A stretch of 64,000 nucleotides of DNA, taken from positions 55,822,925-55,886,924 of the forward strand of contig OY821772.1 of NCBI GenBank assembly GCA_963682175.1, in the 5' to 3' direction. The stretch is from Triglochin maritima. Its lineage: Eukaryota; Streptophyta; Magnoliopsida; Alismatales; Juncaginaceae. Numbering within the stretch: the stretch's first letter is position 1; every line of letters starts with the position of its first letter. Below are positions 58,506-64,000 of the stretch, one piece after another. Under the pieces are notes generated by a model. It was not told the DNA's origin and searched no databases. It saw only the letters and a program-made list of their open reading frames with translations. Both the position numbers and the translations under genes were made by a program.

Positions 58506-60035
58506 ATAGCCCTGGACCCTAATCTACTGCTTAATAAGATGGTAGAGCTTTTTGGTTTTACTTCTTTATTTATATGTTAGAGGAAATTTTGGGATTGTCG
58601 GAGACATCAAACTGGCTTTTGATGTTGACCATGATGTTAATTAATGTTCTCGTTGAAAGTATCTTCGTGAAATTCTGCAATTGTGAATTTTCAATCTTGG
58701 CAAATGCCAAGTAGAAACTCTAGTGGTTGACTGGTTGCTGCCTGCTAGTGTTTGGTCAGCATTTGGATGGTTAAGGTGTCGATGTATTGATTAATAGCCT
58801 CCAACTAAAAAAACTGCCGAACTTGTATTAGCGTGTACTCCTGAAAGTATAGGACCAGATCAGTAATTGTGGGGCAAATACGATCTGCACAAATCATTTG
58901 AGATTTTCTTTTTTGATTTTATCTATTCTACCACTTCCTTTCATTTTAAATGCCGAGATTTAATTTCTGATTTTAACTATCTCAAAACAATATGCTAATA
59001 AGTAATCATGCTTATTTAATTGGTATGGTACTAGGATGAGGAATCTTCGAGAAAGGAACAATAATAATCGCTAAGTTAGCCCGACCTTGCGTGATGTTTG
59101 ACAAAGGGCAGTAAAAAATCAGGCAAAATCTTCAAGGATCGCCGGAAGCACAAGTTAGTAACGTTTAGAATGACTAATAGGTGGACATTGTAACAAGAAC
59201 AGATTTTTTCAGTCATATCACAAGATGCGTTCACTGTAAGTGGAACTCATCAGAATGTTTATAGCAGCACAACTTTTGAAGCAACCCACATCATACGTAA
59301 ATTCTCACCTCTTAGATGCAGCGATATTGTTCTAGTCGAACTGCAAGTTACAAGGTCAATTTGAGCCCATGGGTATATATCCTGACTGTTTCCCCTCATA
59401 CATTATAATTTGCAAGGTAAAGAACACGCTGAAAAGAAGCGGTGTGAGATGACCGGTACAGAAATGTAATCTACACTTCCCACCGTAGAAATGTTGCCAT
59501 GGAATTCTTTGGAAAAATGGAAAAAAGAGCAATCAAGAAGGTGGTCAACAATCAGGCATCCAACTGAGATTTCTTGTGATACATAATCCTGGAGGATTGA
59601 TTATGAAAGTAGGCGCTGGACTACGGGCTGCATATAGCTTCCTGCAGTGAGAAAAAACCACGACATTATGATGGGAACCCACGAATAACTGTCATAAGAG
59701 AACAGAGATAACACAGGCTCAATTCTTAGTTCATAATTTGCTATGGGATTTATTCTAGCAATTCTCGGTTTGAAGGAGCTAAGATGTGATTGCAAGACAT
59801 ACATTTACTCTCTCGATCTCAGCAATAATACAAGGACCGGCCAAGTATAGACAGTGGACCACTATTTCCATGGAGAAAGGATCATCTACAAAGCTAGACA
59901 ATAGATGGAAGGCAGAGGAATGAAGAAGCTAGCATTTACGATTTATCAAATTTAGTTGCATAACTAACAAGATATGTTACTTGAGCAGAAAAATTAACGG
60001 TTTGCTTCACCATAATGTGCATCTTTCCATACCTG
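58506..60035. other. Intergenic DNA between convergent chaperonin and dehydratase genes
   Basis: Should hold the 3' leaders of both genes. No frame with a domain was seen; the frame near 59601-59804 is not convincing. No transposon borders were seen. Confidence 0.5.
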
Positions 60036-61420
60036 CTAATCTTTCAGGGTTAATGTTGGCAATATTGCCATGGCTTCACCATCAAGTACATGGGCTTCTC
60101 CATTTGTAAAACATCTTGTCGAAAACTTTGCTCTATCCAACAGAAACCGAGTATTTGTGTTAATTTTTCTCAGGGAAGAACAAAAAAACTCTAATTAGTT
60201 ATATTATAGTACTAACATGTATCTGTTCTTGTCCCCCCTTATATTAATAGGTTGCACCTCCGCTACAACTTCTTCTCCTATATAAACTGGCTGTTTGAAC
60301 TTCAATGTCTGTGAGACGTATATAGCCCCTGGCTAAGCATTCAGCAAGGTGTTAGTAATTGCTTGGGGGAAATTGTCAGTGTACATTTCAATAGAAATAA
60401 ACATGCATAATTGACTTTAACACTGAAAACACATACAAAATTTTCAGCATGACCATTAAACTAAATCAGGTTTGTCATTACAAATGTAGTTCCATTTTTA
60501 GTTAAGCAACAACAGATTGCAATACATTATAGGTTTCATCCCATATCATTTGAACCACTTGTATATTGTTCGACAATATCTGATTTTCCAAAAGCCCATA
60601 AATGGACAAGGTGACCAAGGACGTATAGGAAAATCATAGCCGCATGGTCGAACCTACAACCCCAAGTTGAAGATACTCGTTCTTTACAATAACTAACTCA
60701 GCATTTCAAGCAACCTGTTTCGACAAGATAAAGTTCACGGGCTCTTTAAGCTTGGATTGGGATCCTCCTTATTCTAAACTATTGATCATCTACAAAATTC
60801 AATCATCTCATATCCTCCAATAGAAGATATCCCAAATGCAAGTTTTTTTATCGGTATAAAAAATGCAAGTCTTCACTTGAATTTTTTTACAACGATTCCA
60901 CGAAATCAAAATCTATGCGTCAGAATGCAAAATCTGAGGACTTCAATATCTTTGTAATCAGAATTCAGAAGTCAGAAGCATTTGAGTCTCCCACTCTGCA
61001 TTCCCAAATCCGTTGTCCTTTTTCTCCTACAAATAATTTACGGATTTGCGATCACCATCTCAACACAAAATCTCCCTTTTCCTGTCATCAACACCACTAC
61101 ATTTTCCACTTTAGTTACATTTTCCAGTTTCCACGAAGGAGAGTAAGTTTGCGTGAGCTTACGAAGTGGGAGGCGATGACGGTGGGGAAGAGAGAGGCGA
61201 CGAGCATCCCGTGGACGACTCGTCCGTCGAATCGCGCGACGCTCCGGGCGACGTCGTCGTCGAAGTGGACGGGGTTCGCGTCGCCGGTCACGCGAGCGAA
61301 CTCGCCCACGTCTTCCGACGTAAAGCGCCGAGGAATCCGAAGTACGTCTCCGACCTTAAGGAGGACAGCGGAGGAGGAGGAGAAGGCGGCGCCGGACGGC
61401 GGATGGCGGAAGAAAAACAT
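60036..61420 (-). CDS. Mitochondrial 3-hydroxyacyl-ACP dehydratase, MaoC/hydratase-2 type (mtHD-like)
   Basis: Removes water from 3-hydroxyacyl-ACP in mitochondrial fatty-acid synthesis, which feeds lipoate supply. Three exons (61163-61420, 60217-60332, 60036-60132) give 156 residues. The short N-terminal part MFFFRHPPSGAAFSSSSA looks like a mitochondrial presequence. The hydratase-2 motif FARVTGDANPVHFDDDVA at 41-58 carries the catalytic pair Asp47 and His52, followed by GRVVHGMLVASLFP. Exon 2 gives PGAIYVSQTLKFKQPVYIGE, exon 3 KFSTRCFTNGEAHVLDGEAM and ends TLTLKD. The single hot-dog fold length fits plant mtHD, not the double-fold peroxisomal enzymes. Intron 2 is only 84 bp. The first exon is GC-rich compared with its surroundings. 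Confidence 0.93.
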
Positions 61421-61726
61421 TTTGCGATGAGACAGGTGGGCTTGAATTTGTGTAATTGGTTTTATATGCGATGGGCCTTATTCTCTCTTGGGCTTCGATT
61501 GGGTCGGTTTTTGTGACCTATGTCACTGTATTAAACGGAAAAATTGACATTTTTGCTCAACTCGTTGAAAAAAAAATTCTAGGCTACCTCTGAAAAAATA
61601 TGTTTATATTTTCGCTTCTCCATAAAATACATCTACTTAAACCGTGTGGGACAATTCCCTTCCAATCATTCTCTTTCTTTCTTTTTCTCTCTCTTTCAGC
61701 CCTCAAAAATCGTATTGTGAATCGTT

Positions 61727-62500
61727 CATATCGTGCACATATCTAGCGCATCGAGTTTATAGTTCTCAACACTCAAACGATTCGAATTTTGTTCATCACA
61801 AAATGCCCTAAAAAATCGTGTGTTGAAAAAATACTTTTCAAAAAATCTAAATTATCGAGGACATATCGCGCACACATCGAGCTCAACGAGTTTACGGTTC
61901 TCCACACTGAAATGATTCAAATTCCGTTCATCACAAAACGTCCTTAAAAATCGTGCGGTGAAAACTCATGTTTTTCAAAAAATCTAAATTATCGAAGACA
62001 TATCGTGCACATATCGAGCACATTGAATCCATCGAGTTTACAGAACTCCACACCCAAATGATTCGAATTCCGTTCGTCATAAGACGTCCTAAAAATTGAG
62101 CACATTCTATTGAACTCCATCGAACCTCTATCGAGTACATAAAACAAACTCAACATTAAATTAAAACAAACTCAATAAACTGTTGTCGGAGCTTTATCGA
62201 GCTCACATGTAAAAGGAATCGAGTTTATCGAGCTCACATGTAAAAAGAATCGAGTTTATCGAGCACAACAATCGAGTTCCGTAGAACTCATATCGAGCCC
62301 ATTGAGCTTCGTTGAAAACATAGAAGATCAGTTTGACTTCCATCAATTCAATCAACTCCACAAAACACTCAGTTTAACCCCTACCGAGCTCGCATGCAAA
62401 AGTAATCGAGTTTATCGAACACAACAATCACGTTTCTATCGAACTTATATCGAGCCCATCGAGCTTCGTTGGAAACACAAAAGATGCCCTTTTTGGTATT
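61727..62500. repeat. Satellite-like repeats rich in ATCGAG
   Basis: Three copies of a unit of about 135 bp start near 61727, 61861 and 61998 (ACATATCGTGCACATATCGAG, then CGAGTTTA, CTCCACAC, GATTCGAATTCCGTTC and CTAAAAATCG). From about 62180 a second pattern follows: GAATCGAGTTTATCGAGCTC twice in tandem, and a larger repeat (CATATCGAGCCCATTGAGCTTCGTTG) about 170 bp apart. The word ATCGAG or CTCGAT recurs more than 20 times. No reading frame of note. Confidence 0.75.
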
Positions 62501-62574
62501 CAAACGATTAGAATTCCTAATAAATCTCCAAGTCCAAAAATACATTGTGCTTGGCTTCTACGGTGCGCTGCCCC

Positions 62575-62733
62575 TAGGGATGAGCAAAATTCGGTTCGGT
62601 CCGGTTCGGTTCGGTCAAAGACCGAAATTTTAAGGGTTAAATTCGGGTTTTGGACCGAACCGGACCGAACCGAATTTATTCGATCCGGTCTTCCGAAAAG
62701 TTCGGTCCGGTTCCGGACCGAAGCTCACCCCTA
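62575..62733. mobile_element. hAT MITE (159 bp) with perfect 8-bp target duplication GCTGCCCC
   Basis: Ends TAGGGATGAGC and GCTCACCCCTA, flanked by GCTGCCCC on both sides (62567-62574, 62734-62741). The inside is made of TTCGGTCCGG-type words in both orientations, so the whole can fold into a hairpin. Non-coding. Confidence 0.9.
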
Positions 62734-62741
62734 GCTGCCCC

Positions 62742-63209
62742 CTTGCAACCCCTGTCACCTCACCGACAGACCCATTGAAGTGGGCATAATGAGTGTGAGT
62801 CAATCCCAACACAAAAACCTCCCACAAACAACTCCTCCAAAATACATTTGGGTTCAACGACGACGGGGAAAAGTTGCGTGAAAAGAGAGAAATAAGATGA
62901 GTGACAGAGAGAGGTTTTTGGTGTTTTTAAAGACAATAGTATTTTGGGTATAACGCGAAACATAAGCATATTTTTTAGAGATGGTCAAAATGTGACTTTT
63001 TCCAAAGATTGGATAATTTGGACCATAAAACGTCAATTTTTTTCTATTAAAATGTGAACTTCCTTTTTTACGATCCAGTTTGGGATTTGAGATTTTTCAC
63101 AATAATACGATGCAAGATCTGGTGAGGCATGATTTATCTTATTAGTTTAAGTCCTCTACAATATCATTATTAGATTTAATTTATTGTTAATCTACGGTCA
63201 ATCTCACAA
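62742..63209. other. No recognised gene
   Basis: AT-rich DNA between two MITEs. Short frames on the minus strand show no domain. Confidence 0.4.
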
Positions 63210-63212
63210 TTA

Positions 63213-63726
63213 GACCATCACTAACCATGACCTGGACGACCCGATCATCAGCTCTCTCTCTCTCTTCAAAATCAGCTTTCTCTCTCTTCCACATCAGCTT
63301 TCTCTTTCCTCAACCCACTTTCTTTTCTTTCCTGTACTATTCACGTCTTAACCACAACCCAACACAACCCACAACAACCTACCTCTCTCCTCCACATCAT
63401 TTCGGGGGCCATTTTGATAAAAATTTAAAATATATAAAAAAAATTCTAAAAATCAAAACAATTATAAAACGTATTTTCGGGAAAAAAATTAAAAAAAAAC
63501 TCAAACAAAAAATCAAAAAAATCAAAACAAAAACAAAAAAAAAATCAAAAAATCAAAAAATAATAAAATATTTGATGACCGGGTCGTCGACCCGGTCGTT
63601 TGAACGACCAGGTCGACGACCCGATCATCTTCGACCGAAGTTTTCAAACCAAAAAAATATTTTTTAATTCCATGACCCTGCCACGACCTGTCACGACCGA
63701 TACTTTTATCCCGTTAAGGGATGGCC
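63213..63726. mobile_element. Tourist-like PIF/Harbinger MITE (514 bp), target duplication TTA
   Basis: Flanked by TTA at 63210-63212 and 63727-63729. Ends GACCATCACTAACC and, inward from the right, GGCCATCCCTTAACGG. Near the left end are TCAGCTTTCTCTCTCTTCC and ACATCAGCTTTC, a CG-depleted form of the CACGTCAGC motif of the other Harbinger copies. Near the right end is a block of GGGTCGTCGACCCGGTCG palindromes. The middle is A-rich and non-coding. Confidence 0.8.
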
Positions 63727-64000
63727 TTAGATCTTTTTATTAACATAACTACCCGTAATCTTAAATTACCTTATAATTTCAGACGAGTGATTCATACAGT
63801 AAAGTTTAAAATAAGAATACCTGGAGCTCAGTAAGAGAATTATTATATTACTGTAAATACAAAAAAGGTATTGTCAAGTTCTTTTAACCGATAAATCGGA
63901 TTACCCTGCTGGTGTCTATATAAATATATATTTTTCCCACCGAATTTATTGACAATTTGACGAACAACTATATATTACCACCTCACCTCCTACTCCCGGT

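Noticed and set aside
61166..61516. 116-codon and 171-codon plus-strand frames
   Set aside because: Antisense shadows of exon 1 of the dehydratase.
63227..63667. 146-codon Lys-rich frame
   Set aside because: Runs across a Tourist-like MITE with A-rich interior; low complexity.

Overview
This is nuclear DNA of a flowering plant. Every protein gene is split by GT-AG (twice GC-AG) introns, apart from one intronless TCP gene. Two products carry organelle roles (plastid chaperonin 60 alpha, mitochondrial 3-hydroxyacyl-ACP dehydratase). Between the genes lie AT-rich DNA and plant-type transposons: solo LTRs, PIF/Harbinger, hAT MITEs and a Mutator-like element. Genus cannot be told from the sequence alone. 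Gene density is low, seven genes in 64 kb.

Layout. 1-3844 (+): last two exons of an ArsA/GET3-type ATPase. Their shared intron holds a complete 2.3-kb solo LTR, and the last exon has a one-base frameshift. 4710-14471 (-): a 14-exon half-size ABC transporter of the ABCG24/ABCG28 type. 14.5-24.5 kb: no host gene; a cluster of PIF/Harbinger elements, one with a nested hAT element and one still showing both broken Harbinger ORFs. 25737-30493 (+): receptor-like cytoplasmic kinase, PCRK1/2 type. 30.5-35.3 kb: intergenic with GC-rich short repeats. 35327-38769 (+): 10-exon OTU-domain deubiquitinase. 40452-40874 (-): short class I TCP transcription factor. 41-55.3 kb: no host gene; a hAT MITE, a FAR1-like pseudogene, a 1.1-kb solo LTR, other LTR remnants, a transposase-only Harbinger element and a Mutator-like element whose end lies about 235 bp from the next start codon. 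55560-58505 (+): chaperonin 60 alpha, 8 exons. 60036-61420 (-): mitochondrial 3-hydroxyacyl-ACP dehydratase, 3 exons. 61.5-64 kb: satellite-like ATCGAG repeats, a hAT MITE and a Tourist-like MITE.

The genes do not form a pathway. As I recall, two neighbour pairs match Arabidopsis neighbours: GET3C with ABCG28, and PCRK2 with OTU10. This suggests old gene order stretched by transposon insertion. I reconstructed exons by following reading frame and family conservation across splice sites. All complete models close without internal stops: 1094, 427, 342, 140, 586 and 156 residues.

I found no convincing new protein system. The most unusual structures are two different solo LTRs both packed with the palindrome CGGTCGACCG, a long hairpin in an ABCG intron, and a 72-bp minisatellite between the two ORFs of a dead Harbinger element.
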